From assembly GCA_020081605.1 (NCBI GenBank), contig JAHREC010000013.1:1798001-1862000 (forward strand): DNA of 64,000 bases. The letters are read 5' to 3'. A program made the translations under genes and the position numbers. Under the pieces are notes generated by a model, which was not told the origin of the DNA, did no database searches, and saw only the letters and a program-made list of their open reading frames with translations. Source of the DNA: Albifimbria verrucaria. Taxonomy: Eukaryota > Ascomycota > Sordariomycetes > Hypocreales > Stachybotryaceae. Below are positions 1 through 11,508 of the stretch, piece by piece (the stretch's first letter is position 1; every line of letters begins with the position of its first letter).

Positions 1-924
1 GTCCATGTTTGACCATTGACACAGGAAAAGAAGGCAAAGCGGACTGTGGATTCACTTGAGAAAAATGGAGCCCAGCGGTCCCATTTGGTTGTTGTAAAGC
101 AGTCGTTTGGTGGCAGAGGCCAGGTAGCTATCTGTAGGACTTGGGCTGTGATGAGCTGTACCATGTAGCCGCACCCGTACTGTAAGAGCTAAAGGTACAG
201 TACAGTAACCTTGTACATGCTCCTCTTGTCTGCCTGTACTCTGGATGTCGACCTACCTTCATCCTTGTTAGTCGCAGAAGCAAAGATGCATTGCATGTAC
301 AGTACCACAGGTTAAGGTACCTGACCCCAGCCAACCCACGGCGTACCCGCAGCCACTCGGTGCCCGTACCTCAGTCAGTACATGCCTTGCCTTGCCTTGC
401 CATGCCATTGCTTGCTTTCCTACGGACATGGGGCGGCGGCTGCTGCTGCTGTTGTCGCGCCTCGTTTTAGCACTGCTCCCGTTCGGTGGGAGTTGGGTCT
501 AGCGCACATCATTCGTTCACCATTTGCTGTTCCATCCATTCCCTCCACACACATCCCAGGCTCTCCCGCACTCTCTTGTCCATCTCTCTTTTCTGGGCCA
601 GCAAGCAAAAAACGGCCCGAGTTCGAGCCAGTCCATCCTCCCGACCACCAGCCAGCCCGCCCACCGTGACGCGCAGAAGCAAAGCAAGACGACCGACCGA
701 CCATCATCCTAAAATCGCCTCCGATCTTCCTCACCCCTCCTCGCCCATCCTCTCTTTCTCTCTCCTTGGGCGCGCATCTTCCTCCTCGTCGTGTGGTCCA
801 CCTAAGCGCCCATCTCCTACGACTGTCCCTCCTCATCCCCTCCAAGCATGACGTGAATGCGTTCCCATCCGACACCCGTCTCAAATGCTACGGCCCAGCC
901 CTTCAACAAGACGGCTCGGCGACA
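1..924. other. 5' flank and leader of the adenylate cyclase gene
   Basis: No protein-coding gene is supported here. The stretch holds TACAGTA-type motifs near 190-210, a CCTTG pentamer array at 384-400 and a pyrimidine-rich tract from about 530 to 850 that looks like a fungal 5' untranslated leader. Open frames on both strands are low-complexity and match nothing I recognise. Confidence 0.6.
384..400. repeat. CCTTG pentamer array
   Basis: Three to four tandem CCTTG/GCCTT units lie upstream of the adenylate cyclase gene. Related pentamers recur at 36743-36770, 52244-52260 and 61534-61560, always outside coding regions. Confidence 0.7.
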
Positions 925-3900
925 ATGACCAGACATGATGCCGCCCACCGCTACAGCTCTCTTACGAGCACGAGCACCGACAGCACCCGTTCTTCGGCCA
1001 CCGTGAGACCCTCCAACTCGTCAGGCCAGTCTGCGACGCCCCGCAAGAGGACGCCGATGCGCATCAACACCGATGACTTCGTCCATGTCAATAGGTGAGC
1101 TCAGCCCCGGCTATCGCGTCCGCTGCGCCGCTTCCTCCCACCACCCACCCCCAATTCACCAACCTTCTGAACTAAACTCTCTTCCCGTGTATTTAGTTCC
1201 GCCATCGATGACTCTCAGGTATCGCCAACGACGTCGCCCGCCCCACGCCAAGGTGAATTCTCCTGCTCCCACCACCTCGTCTCCAATGATCGACACCCCA
1301 GCGATATGGGCGACCTTGCCAATTACCGCCGCGATCTCGCCGTCCTCGATACCATGCGCGTCCCCAGATACAGCACAACCCTCCCACCGCCGGCCCCAAC
1401 TCCCAACCTCAAAACGCACCATGGCTGTCATCCTCCGCTGGCCAAACCAGCTTCCTCAACGACTCCAGTGATAGCTTGTCTGTAGCATCGCAGCTGTCTC
1501 CTGGTTACCAATCCTCGATCAACAAGCCCGGCACAGCTGCTAGTGGCCAGGACTCCCCGACGCCATCTCCTTCGACGATGGGAGGCGCCCATCTGTCGCC
1601 AGCATAGCCACGGCCAGCAGCTCCGGTTCCAAGACGAGTGTATCCCGCGGCGGTTTTCGCAAGCTTCAAGGCTTCTTTGGCGAGGAATTCCCAGGGCGCG
1701 ATAGCTCCGAGAGCAGTATAACTGCTTCGAATCTTAGCAGAGACCCGCGCGGTCGATCTTACAGTTCGAGTCGGCCAACGCATCGCGATCGCAATTATTC
1801 GAATGCTACCGACCACGCACGAGACACATCGCCAGCTGGTTATTCCAGGCCCAGGACTCCAGTCCCGGCTCCCGAGGTCGTGCCTTTCCTTTATCAGGAT
1901 AACAATGTGCGTACCCTTGCTCCATCTCCATCCAATGACTGGGTCCCTTGTTTCACCTCTTAGTGCCCATAACACCCTAAATTATTCCTTGGCAGTTATT
2001 GGAATGGGAATTGCTGGTTTTTTAACTGAACATTGGTTATAGGATATCGCTCGTTACGGGAAGCGCCAGTTAGGGACATGTTGACAGGACCCGACCGAGA
2101 TCGATACGCCACGGAGAATGCTTGGCAAGCACAGAACAAGGGCTCATCATCGCGCAGCGGCCAGAGCAAAGGCCACCTCCCGGGCCATCACCGATACAAT
2201 AAGAGCAACGAAGATCCCAGGACGCTGCGGCCGACCATCAGCCGGGAGGACTCCGCGGTCAGCACTTCCTTGCCGAGGGATAGGGAGGTTCGAGTGCCAT
2301 GCACAACTCTCGAGCAAGGGCCGAAAGTCCCACACCAAGCGCCAGCACAGGCTACTACTACAATTCCAAGTCGGGCCAAGTGGATGGGCAGATGTCGCCA
2401 GGACATCATGGAAAACGAGGTATCCTTGGTCGCTTGCGAAGACATCACAAAGAAAAGGATGATGGTGGTGCCGCCCGGCTGCGCGAGTTGCCGGCCTCGA
2501 CCAAATCTCTGCAGCCGAAGTTATCCAAAGCCGATATTCACCGAGATATACCACCAGCTGTGTTCCCGTCCAATTGGCCTAGCACACCAGACCTCGGTGG
2601 TGATTTGCAAGATCCTAGGCTAGGACCGCGATCTGCGGCGACTTTCAACAACAAGTTCCCGTTCAACAAGAAGGGTCGCACGAATCGCCCCTTTGACTAC
2701 AACGAGGATGCCATCGGCCCCACCGATCGTAATGACCCCGGTCTTGTGTATCATCTCGATACCAATCTGAACGACATGGAAGGAATTCTGACCAGGCCGC
2801 CGCCGTTAACACCTATGGACTACTCCTTCGTGAATAATGCTGAAGCTGAGCAACGCGAGTCCACTGTTCCGGACCCTACAGGACGTTGGGATGCCCCGAC
2901 AGCTGGGCAGTGCGCAGGAATACTGAGGACGACTCGTTTAATGCCCCTGACGTGGAAGAGACCGGAAGCCCACCGCGGCCTGAAGAGAAAGCAGCGCCTT
3001 ACTGCATTCGCATTTTCCGGTCTGATGGAACCTTCTCTACCCACTCCATGCCCCTCGACTCCAGCGTTTCCGAGGTCATATCCCAGGTTATCAAGAAGAC
3101 ATATGTGGTTGATGGTCTTGAAAACTATCATATTATTATGAAGAAGCATGACCTTATTAGAGTCCTAACACCGCCTGAACGCCCACTTCTAATGCAAAAA
3201 CGACTTTTGCAGCAGATCGGATATGAAGAGCGAGATCGAATAGAAGATCTAGGCCGAGAAGACAACAGCTACATTTGCAGGTTCATGTTCTTGTCAGCTC
3301 GAGAAAGCGATTTCCACGCGAAAACTACCGACTTGGGCATCGCCCGAGCACAAAAGCTCAACTACGTCGACCTGTCGGGCCGAAATCTCATTACTATCCC
3401 TATCTCACTTTATTCACGAGCCCCAGATATCATCTCGCTTAACCTATCCCGCAATTACTCGTTAGACGTACCTCGTGACTTTATACAATCATGCAAGAAC
3501 CTACGAGATATCAAGTTCAACAACAACGAGGCGAGAAAGCTTCCACTCAGTTTGAGCCGAGCAAGCAAACTCACATACTTGGATGTTTCAAACAACAGAT
3601 TAGAGCAGCTGGAGCATGCTGAGCTTAATACTCTTACGGGAATATTAAAAATGAACTTGGCGAACAATCGCTTGAAGCAGCTGCCCTCATATTTTGGGGC
3701 TTACCAAGTTCTCAGGAGCTTAAATATCTCATCTAACTTCTTGGAAAAATTCCCTCCGTTCCTCTGCAACCTGACAAGCTTGGTAGATCTGGATCTCAGT
3801 TTCAATTCCATCTCAAACTTGCCAAATGAAATCGGCAATTTGAAGAACCTTGAGAAGCTTCTCATAACGAACAACAAGCTGTCCGCTGGTGTGCCGGCAA

Positions 3901-6900
3901 CGTTCCGCCAGCTCAGTAACCTACGTGAGCTCGATATCAAGTACAACAACATAACGAGCATCGACGTTATTTCAGAGTTACCCAAGTTGGAGATGTTGCA
4001 TGCCGCCCACAACCAGGTCTCAGCTTTTGTGGGCAAGTTCAATCGGATTCGCCAACTGAAGCTGAATTCAAACCCCTTAACAAATTCGAGATAGTGGAGT
4101 CTATTCCGACGCTGAAGACACTGAATCTGTCTCACGCACAGCTTGCAAGCATTGACTCAGCCTTTGCAAATATGCCTAATCTAGAACGTCTTGTTCTTGA
4201 CAAGAATTATTTTGTTTCCTTGCCACAGCAGATTGGTACTTTAGGCAAGCTTGAGCATTTCAGCATAGCCCATAATTCCGTGAGCGAACTGCCGGCTCAG
4301 ATTGGATGTCTTATAGAACTGAAGGTTCTTGATGTTCGTGGCAATAATATCTCAAAATTGCCAATGGAAATTTGGTGGGCGAACAAACTCGAAACCTTTA
4401 ATGCATCCTCGAACGTTCTTGAGAATTTTCCAAAACCAGCATCCCGGCCACCGCGTGTCCCAGGCGAAGAACATGGCCCTCCACCTGTCACGAATGGTCG
4501 GCCGGTGCCTTTAACCGGCCTATCTTCTACGCCTAGCTCCGAGGACTTGTCAGAAGATAGGAGACCCAGTCAAGCATCGAGCACTTTACTCAGTGTGGGA
4601 CCTTCACCTGTGATTCCTGGCTCTGAGCGCAAGGGTTCTGTTGTATCCGTTTATGGAAAGGGTGGACGTAAGACGTCTGTCATGTCAAGAACAGGCTCGC
4701 AAGGCACTGTCTCTAGTGCAGGCATGCCGCCCATGGCAACTAGGAAAGACTCTAGCCAATCAACGAGATTGACGAACACTTTTGCTGGTTCTCTAAGGAA
4801 TCTGTATCTGGCAGATAATCGGCTGGACGATGACGTGTTTGACCAGATCACTCTTCTATCTGAGTTACGCGTACTGAACCTCTCGTACAATGACGAGATT
4901 ACAGATATGCCTCAGAGATCCATGAAGAACTGGCCACAACTTGTCGAACTCTATCTCTCTGGCAATGGCCTTACCAATTTACCAGCAGATGACTTGGAGG
5001 AGAACAGTCTTCTTCAGGCGCTATATATCAACGGCAACAAATTCACCAATCTGCCTGCTGATATTTCCAGAGCCAAGAAGCTTGCTGTTCTCGATTGCGG
5101 TAACAATTACTTGAAGTACAATATTTCCAATGTTCCATACGATTGGAATTGGAACCTCAACCCTAACCTGAGATATCTCAACTTGTCGGGCAACAAGCGG
5201 CTAGAAATCAAACAAACTGCGTGGGCTGGTTCTGGTGGTCCAGGTGCGGTGAACAGAGAACAGTATACGGACTTTAACCGCTTGCTGAATTTGAGAGTGC
5301 TTGGATTGATGGATGTGACCTTGACACAGCCTAGCATTCCGGATCAAAGCGAGGACAAGCGTGTCAGAACATCAGGTTCCCTGGCGGGACATCTTCCGTA
5401 CGGTATGGCTGATACTCTCGGCAAGAACGAGCACTTATCAACCATTGACCTGGTTGTTCCTCGTTTCAATTCTTCCGAAACGGAAATGCTTCTTGGTCTT
5501 TTTGATGGTCAAGCTCTATCCAGTGGAGGCTCCAAAATTGCAAAGTACTTGCACGAAAATTTCGGACACATTTTTGCAATGGAATTGAAGTCGCTGAAGA
5601 CCCGTCAGAATGAGACACCGATAGACGCTTTGCGACGTACGTTCCTGGCCCTGAACAAGGATCTGGTCACGATTGCCGTCCAACACGCAGAAGATCGACC
5701 GAAAACGACGCATAGGGGCTCGGCTCAACCTGTGGTCTTGAGTAAAGAGGATCTTAACTCGGGTGGTGTGGCCACTGTAGCATATTTGCAGGGCACAGAA
5801 CTTTATGTTGCCAACGTTGGCGATGCCCAAGCCATGGTTATCAAGACTGATGGAAAATACCATATGCTGACTCATAAGCATGATCCGGCTGAGCCTTCAG
5901 AACGATCCAGGATTCGTGAAGCAGGCGGATGGGTATCCCGAAACGGCAGGCTCAATGATCTGCTTGAGGTATCTCGCGCCTTCGGTTATGTCGACCTCAT
6001 CCCAGCAGTACAGGCAGCACCCCATGTCAGCCACATGACCGTCCGAGAGAGCGACGATATCATCTTCATTGCGACGCGGGAGTTGTGGGAATACCTTTCT
6101 CCCGGGCTGATTACAGATATTGCCAGAGGAGACCGACAAGATCTGATGCGTGCAGCGCAGAAGCTTCGCGATCTCGCCATTGCATACGGAGCGTCTAATA
6201 AGATAATGGTCATGATGATTAGCGTAGCGGACTTGAAGCGCAGAGTTGAACGGTCCCGATTGCATCGCGGCGCCAGCATGTCTCTTTACCCATCTGGTAT
6301 TCCTGATGATACCCAGATATTATCAAACACGAGGCGTGGTCGCAAGGCTAAAGGCGATGTCTTGGACTCCTCTCTCAATCGTCTTGAGGCTGAGATTGCG
6401 GCTCCAACCGGAAATGTGTCCATTGCATTCACCGATATCAAGAACTCGACGACTTTATGGGAGATGTACCCTAACGCAATGAGATCAGCCATCAAACTTC
6501 ACAATGAAGTTATGCGAAGGCAATTGCGACGTATTGGTGGATATGAGGTGAAGACTGAAGGTGATGCCTTCATGGTCTCTTTCCCCACCGCCACATCTGC
6601 CCTGTTGTGGTGTTTCGCTGTGCAGATGGAACTTTTGGAAATTAAGTGGCCGTCGGAGGTTCTCAACTCCGTGTCGTGCCAGCCTATATACGACAAAGAC
6701 AACAATCTCATTTTCAAAGGATTGTCCGTACGAATGGGTATTCATTACGGTGATTGCGTTAGCGAAAAGGACCCTGTCACTCGTCGTATGGATTATTTCG
6801 GCCCCATGGTCAACAAGGCGTCCCGAATTTCAGCTGTGGCGGACGGCGGACAGATTTCAGTATCGTCTGACTTCATATCCGAGGTGCAACGATGTCTGGA

Positions 6901-7666
6901 GACATACCAGGACATCGATCGTAATGGCGCCAATGGATCCGATGACACCTTTGAGGACGAATCCTACGCAGCATCAATTCGCAAGGATTTGAAATCACTA
7001 ACGTCTCAAGGATTCGAAGTGAAGGAAATGGGTGAGAAGAAGCTAAAAGGTCTTGAGAACCCTGAGGTTGTCTACTCGCTATATCCGCATGCTTTGGCAG
7101 GCCGTATTGAGTACCATGCTCAGCACGAGCGGCGCGATGAGAACTCGGATAAGCCTGCTTCCGTCGCACCGGGCGGGAGCTTTCGTTCGACCCAGATGTC
7201 GTATGGTCTTTGTGGAAAGTCAGTTTGCGCCTGGAGATGCTCTGCAGCACTCTAGAGGAGGTTCGCGGCCCTGGCATTTCGCCTCCCGAAACCGAACTGT
7301 TGGAACGCATCAAGACGCAAGGTGGAGAGGTTACCGAAAGATTTTTGGTGAACTTCTTGGAACACCAAGTTAGCAGGATAGAGGTATGTTTTCCTTCTTT
7401 TTTACGGCGGCTTAACCATGATATTAACGTAATTTCAGACCTGCATCTCTACCTTAGCAATGCGTCATCTAGCTGTAGGAGGAGGCGTACTCCGAGAGCT
7501 CAACGACTTGCGAGGACCTATGGCTGCGGTACTGGACTTCTTCGTCCAACAGAAACAAGAACTCGACCGATACAAGCAAAGATATGGCGAATTATCCGAC
7601 CATGACTACACTGATGACGAACGAGTTATCGAAGAAACCGAGGATAGCGACGAAGATATCGACTGA
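925..7666 (+). CDS. CYR1: Adenylate cyclase (fungal Cyr1 type)
   Basis: Makes cAMP from ATP for the protein kinase A pathway; membrane-associated. Model: join(925..1094,1197..1906,2043..7383,7439..7666), about 2,151 residues, the usual size for the family. Visible parts in order: a Ser/Thr-rich N-terminus, a Ras-association region around residues 614-710, a long array of leucine-rich repeats around 727-1390, a PP2C-like domain around 1410-1690 (DAQAMVIKTDGK, DLIPAVQAAPHVS), the class III cyclase domain around 1750-1980 starting with VSIAFTDIKNSTTLWE and including KTEGDAFM, and a C-terminal region that ends acidic (EETEDSDEDID). The start at 925 was chosen because MTRHDAAHRYSS is followed by the conserved Ser/Thr-rich leader. 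Seven one-base losses interrupt the frame near 1411, 1570, 2059, 2288, 2896, 4083 and 7210. Each sits at a short homopolymer, and correcting all seven gives exactly 2,152 codons. Identity is certain; the N-terminal exon borders are less so. Confidence 0.95.
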
Positions 7667-8282
7667 AGTTATGCATATTATTAATCACATGCGCGCATGC
7701 GCAACTGCTCTTCATCCCGAATGACCTGACACATGCACGACTATCACTTGATTTTCCCGCTGTGGCGCGTGGAGCGAAGATTTCATGCCGGGCCATCAAT
7801 TGCCTGCGAAACGAAATGACCCCCTGTTAACGTCTTCAACTTTGGTTTCGGAAAGCGAACACGCTTGCATACGACCTCGAGATTCTGCAAACGAGGAATT
7901 GGCGTTCATCTTCATGTCATTTGTGTCTTACTATTATTGTAAGGGAGAAAAGTGGTTCGGTTGTCAAGCTTCTACAGGAAATAGCAAACCCGTCGCCTTG
8001 TGGGTGTGGTGTTGGCGTTTAAGGCAAATGGGCGCGGGATGGGAAGATGAGGCACGGAGTTTGCGTTGTTCTTCACACATTATGTTTCTGGGGTTTGGAA
8101 GAACTGGGATGGAAGGATTCGGGAGTGTCTTATGATGAATCAACATTTTACTTGGATCAGCGGAATATGGCGATTAGAGCTCATGCCCGCTGGGAATGCT
8201 TATAGGGAACATGGTAATACAATACTTTATGCGTTTAAGAATAAGACACAAATCTTTGTGTGTTTTGTCTATATAAATGCTT
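7667..8282. other. Intergenic, convergent 3' ends
   Basis: Lies between the 3' ends of the adenylate cyclase and ALG12. Only short unsupported open frames are present; AT-rich stretches near 8220-8290 may hold polyadenylation signals for both genes. Confidence 0.6.
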
Positions 8283-10129
8283 TTAGGCTTTGGGTGATCG
8301 CTTCAATATGTGAATTCTGGGTGACATTCGCGGTCCAATCCACCAGCTACCTGTATATTTGCGGACTGTGTCTCTGATATTGGCAACGATGGCGCCGTTA
8401 CCAACAGCGCCGCTGTCGTTATCATCAGTCAATTGTCCTGCTTCAATATCTCCTTTGGCCTGAGCTCCAGGCCTGAGGATCTCGATGCCATTGTAGCCCT
8501 CCACCAGACCTATCACATCCCAGTTGCCGAGTAATTTCGAAGGGTCCTCAGCGAGAACATAGTCGAACTGCTCCCAGAAACGCGGCGTCTCAAGCTCAGG
8601 ATCGTCCTCGGTTTTGTCGAAGAGCACCAGAGGCGGCGCATCCGGGCTGGGCGCAGGGACACCCAGAGCGAGAGGAATGCCGTGTTGATTCTGGCCAAAG
8701 AGCGTAAGGCCAGTCATGCAGGTGAGGACATCGGCATGCACGGATAGCGTGGTAGATGTGTCGTTGCGAGTGATTTTGTAGAGCTGAGAGAGGCATCGCC
8801 GCCAGGGTAGTTGAGAGATGATAGGAGAAGCATGCCAGTGCTGCCAGCCAGGGTAGCTAAGATTGAAAGGCAAAGAACGAGAGATGTAAGGGCATAAAGG
8901 ATAGACTTTGATCGGCGTGTAAACACGATGTGGGCGCCCACAGCTACAGCGGCAGTCAAGGACGGGACCACGTAGAATATGAAACGAGCCTCCTTGTGTG
9001 GTTGCAGCGAGTAAATTGCAACAAACAGCAAGCTTGGAACGATCATATCTCGTGTACGTCGGCCGCTAGCCGGGACCGAAGCCGAGAGGATGATCAAAAA
9101 TGGGCTCAAGGGGTTCAGCAACAGCCGGGGAAGCGCAGACGTAAAGTAGTAGTGCCAGGGTGAGACGCCCCAATTAGACGAAGATCCAAGCACCGCGTTG
9201 TAGTAGAAGCCCCAGAGTTCTGGCCATAGCGGCTTCTGCCAGAAATAGGAGTCGATCGGTATAGAAATGGCCAGGCTGGCCGTGAAGGTGACCAGGAATA
9301 CGGAGATCAGGTTCCACAAAGACATTTGTCTTGTGACAAGCAGATGAAGACCAGTGGTGGCGAGGAGGATGGCCAGCTCAGAGCGGAAAACAGCCGCAGA
9401 GAAAACAAGGAGGCCAATGGCTTGGTTGCGGCGTGCTTGAGCTTTACGAGCATCTAGGTGAGGCAGCAGGAACGCAGCGGCGAGTGTTGCTTGATCGCCA
9501 GGTGTTAGTACACCAAGTTTCAGCTCTTCCAGTAGCGAAATGAAAGGTTTCTAGGATAAAAAGAAGAGTCTGGTCAGGAGGACTTACTTAGGCCAAAGGC
9601 GAACATGTTGGGCAACGTCCTGGACAGGTAATACGGGACATGAAACTGGCTCATCATCAAGACAACCCACCATCGCCCAACGGCGACGCCAAACGCACCA
9701 GCCAGCGCATTTCGAAAAACAAGCAAGCAACCAGCGTTAAACACAGCCAACAGCGCGCGAACAACAAGCTGCGCGTGCTGGAATCCCGCGAGGGCCACGA
9801 ACGGCCGCGACACCTGCGCCAGGACCAGCGGGCCGACAAAGGTGCGCGGCACGGCGCCGGGGAAAGTGAAGTGGTCGTAGGCACCGACCAAGCGCTCGCT
9901 CATGGACTCTGACGTGAGAGGGGTGCCGTAGACGAGCACGTCGTGCGTGGCTTGCAGGGCGAAGGACTCCTCGACTTTGGTGTAGGGGAGAGGAGGAGGT
10001 GGAGGAGAGGGATGAGGAAAAGGAGGGAGTTGAGGAGGACGTCTGTGAGATTGATGTTAGTCAGGGGTCATGGCCTTCTAAATTGGTGTTCTATGATGGA
10101 TTGAATAGGTCATTACCTATGAGCTTCAT
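8283..10129 (-). CDS. ALG12: Dol-P-Man:Man7GlcNAc2-PP-Dol alpha-1,6-mannosyltransferase
   Basis: GT22-family ER membrane enzyme that adds the eighth mannose (alpha-1,6) to the lipid-linked oligosaccharide of N-glycosylation. Model: complement(join(8283..9489,9588..10042,10117..10129)), 558 residues. Hallmarks are YTKVEESF in the first luminal loop, FTFPGAVPRTFVGP, HVPYYLSRTLPNMFAFGL, and WPELWGFYYNAVLGSSSNWG followed by PWHYYFTSALPR. Many hydrophobic segments lie between them. The first coding exon is only 13 nt (M-K-L-I). The second intron carries a perfect TACTAAC branch site, and splicing at 9489 joins GL to TTLAAAFLL in frame. Two one-base losses, in the C run near 9986 and near 8792, break the frame; both lie between conserved segments. 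It is divergent from YOS1, with 587 bases between the start codons. Confidence 0.92.
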
Positions 10130-10716
10130 CTTGGTGAGAGGGTGCTGGTCAGTTCTGTTCAAGATGCCATTACATAGGAGGTCGAATCTGTGATGCGGCG
10201 CGGTAGCTAGATATCTGTCCACAAAGCCGCTGCAGCAACCCGTAGAGACCCCAGTGAAGAATCCTATATATGAGAAACCAGGCAAACAGTAACGAGAAGA
10301 CTGGCGAAGCTCGGAGCAAGCTAGAAATCAGGCACAGCTCTCATCAACCACATGCAGACTTGGAGTTGTAAGTGAAACCCGGACACTATCGACACTGTCC
10401 CAACCACACAGTGCACCCGCTGTAAGCCAGCGCTAACGTAAGGCAACACCACAGCAAGCAGGCAGCTAAATCTCGGGCCGGACCAACCCTCAGCCGGCAA
10501 ACTGTCCTGTCCTGTACAGTGCCAGGTCAGCCAACCAATCCCCGCCGGTAGCTACAAACTACGTACCCCCATTACGGATTACATCTAGACACATTCGCAT
10601 AGACTCAAGCTTCAAGAAATCACGACGCTTGCCCTGCGCAACCGACCACCCGCCCACTCCTCTCCTCCTCAGCCGATCCGCTCCCCGTCTGACATCGCAT
10701 ACGACCACGGCCCAGC
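10130..10716. other. Shared promoter region of ALG12 and YOS1
   Basis: A divergent intergenic region between two secretory-pathway genes. It contains a TACAGT motif near 10514 and a pyrimidine-rich leader just before the YOS1 start. No TATA box is obvious. Confidence 0.5.
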
Positions 10717-11283
10717 ATGTTCTTCTTCGGCAACATCATCTATGGTACGCAGCGCTTCGTAGCCCCACCCGCACACCCACGAAAGCACCCCGTTCTCCGT
10801 CCAAAACAACGTCCATCCCGTCGTCGCAGTTGAAACTGACCGTACCATCTCTCCAGTGGCTTGTCTGCTGATCAACGCCGTCGCCATTCTTTCTGAGGAT
10901 CGCTTCCTCGCGCGCAGTACGTGGCTCTCTTCAGGGCAAATCCCGACTCCCAAACTCCTCCAAGCCTTCTTTGGCTTGCGCGAGAGATTCCGAAGATGCA
11001 AGTCGCTGACACTGCCGCCTTGCGCGCTCCGTTGCTACAGTCAACCTCTCCCCAGCTTCTTACGATCCTGCCTTTGGCTCGGGCGCCGACCAGAGCATCA
11101 AGGCCAAGATCATCCACCTCATCGCTAGCATACGTACCATCATGCGAAGTATGTCCCGTCTCAGTCCTTCGTCAACCCCAGCATGCTCGGACCAAGATTG
11201 CTGACACTTCACCTCTCCGTTGCGCAGTGCCCCTCATATTCGTCAACTCGGTCATTATCCTCTACGAGCTGATACTCGGTTAA
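10717..11283 (+). CDS. YOS1: Yos1-like ER-to-Golgi transport protein
   Basis: Small integral membrane protein of COPII vesicles, homologous to yeast Yos1 and animal IER3IP1, a partner of Yip1/Yif1. Model: join(10717..10744,10857..10916,11041..11148,11228..11283), 83 residues, no frame breaks. The N-terminal hydrophobic segment (FGNIIYG followed by VACLLINAVAILSEDRFLAR) is the family signature. A loop with SYDPAFGSGADQ follows, then a C-terminal membrane segment (PLIFVNSVIILYELILG). Because it is cut by three introns, no single frame covers more than a quarter of the protein and it is easy to miss. Exon junctions are all phase-consistent. Confidence 0.93.
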
Positions 11284-11508
11284 AAAGCTGATTCGGCACT
11301 CGGCCCACACGTCGCATGACTTGGAATAGGATGAACATAAGGAGGGGGACGGCATTGCTTGCTGGCAAAGGAGTCACGGCGTTAGAATAAATACGGTCTA
11401 AGCGATGCATTTATATGTATGGTACAGTGCTTGGGCATGACAGAAAAACGACACATTGAAAGGTTCAATGTTCATGATTGGAGACACGATCAATTCAATA
11501 ACCCTTGA

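Noticed and set aside
420..884. 154-codon frame on the minus strand
   Set aside because: Opposite to the pyrimidine-rich leader of the cyclase gene; Arg/Gly-rich low-complexity product with no family features.
925..7666. Adenylate cyclase as a pseudogene because of seven frame breaks
   Set aside because: All breaks are one-base losses at short homopolymers, no nonsense substitutions occur, and the same pattern affects essential genes such as CTP synthase.
9551..9587. A 37-nt intron in ALG12
   Set aside because: It leaves the frame out of phase; the 98-nt intron 9490-9587 with a TACTAAC branch site restores phase and the conserved sequence.
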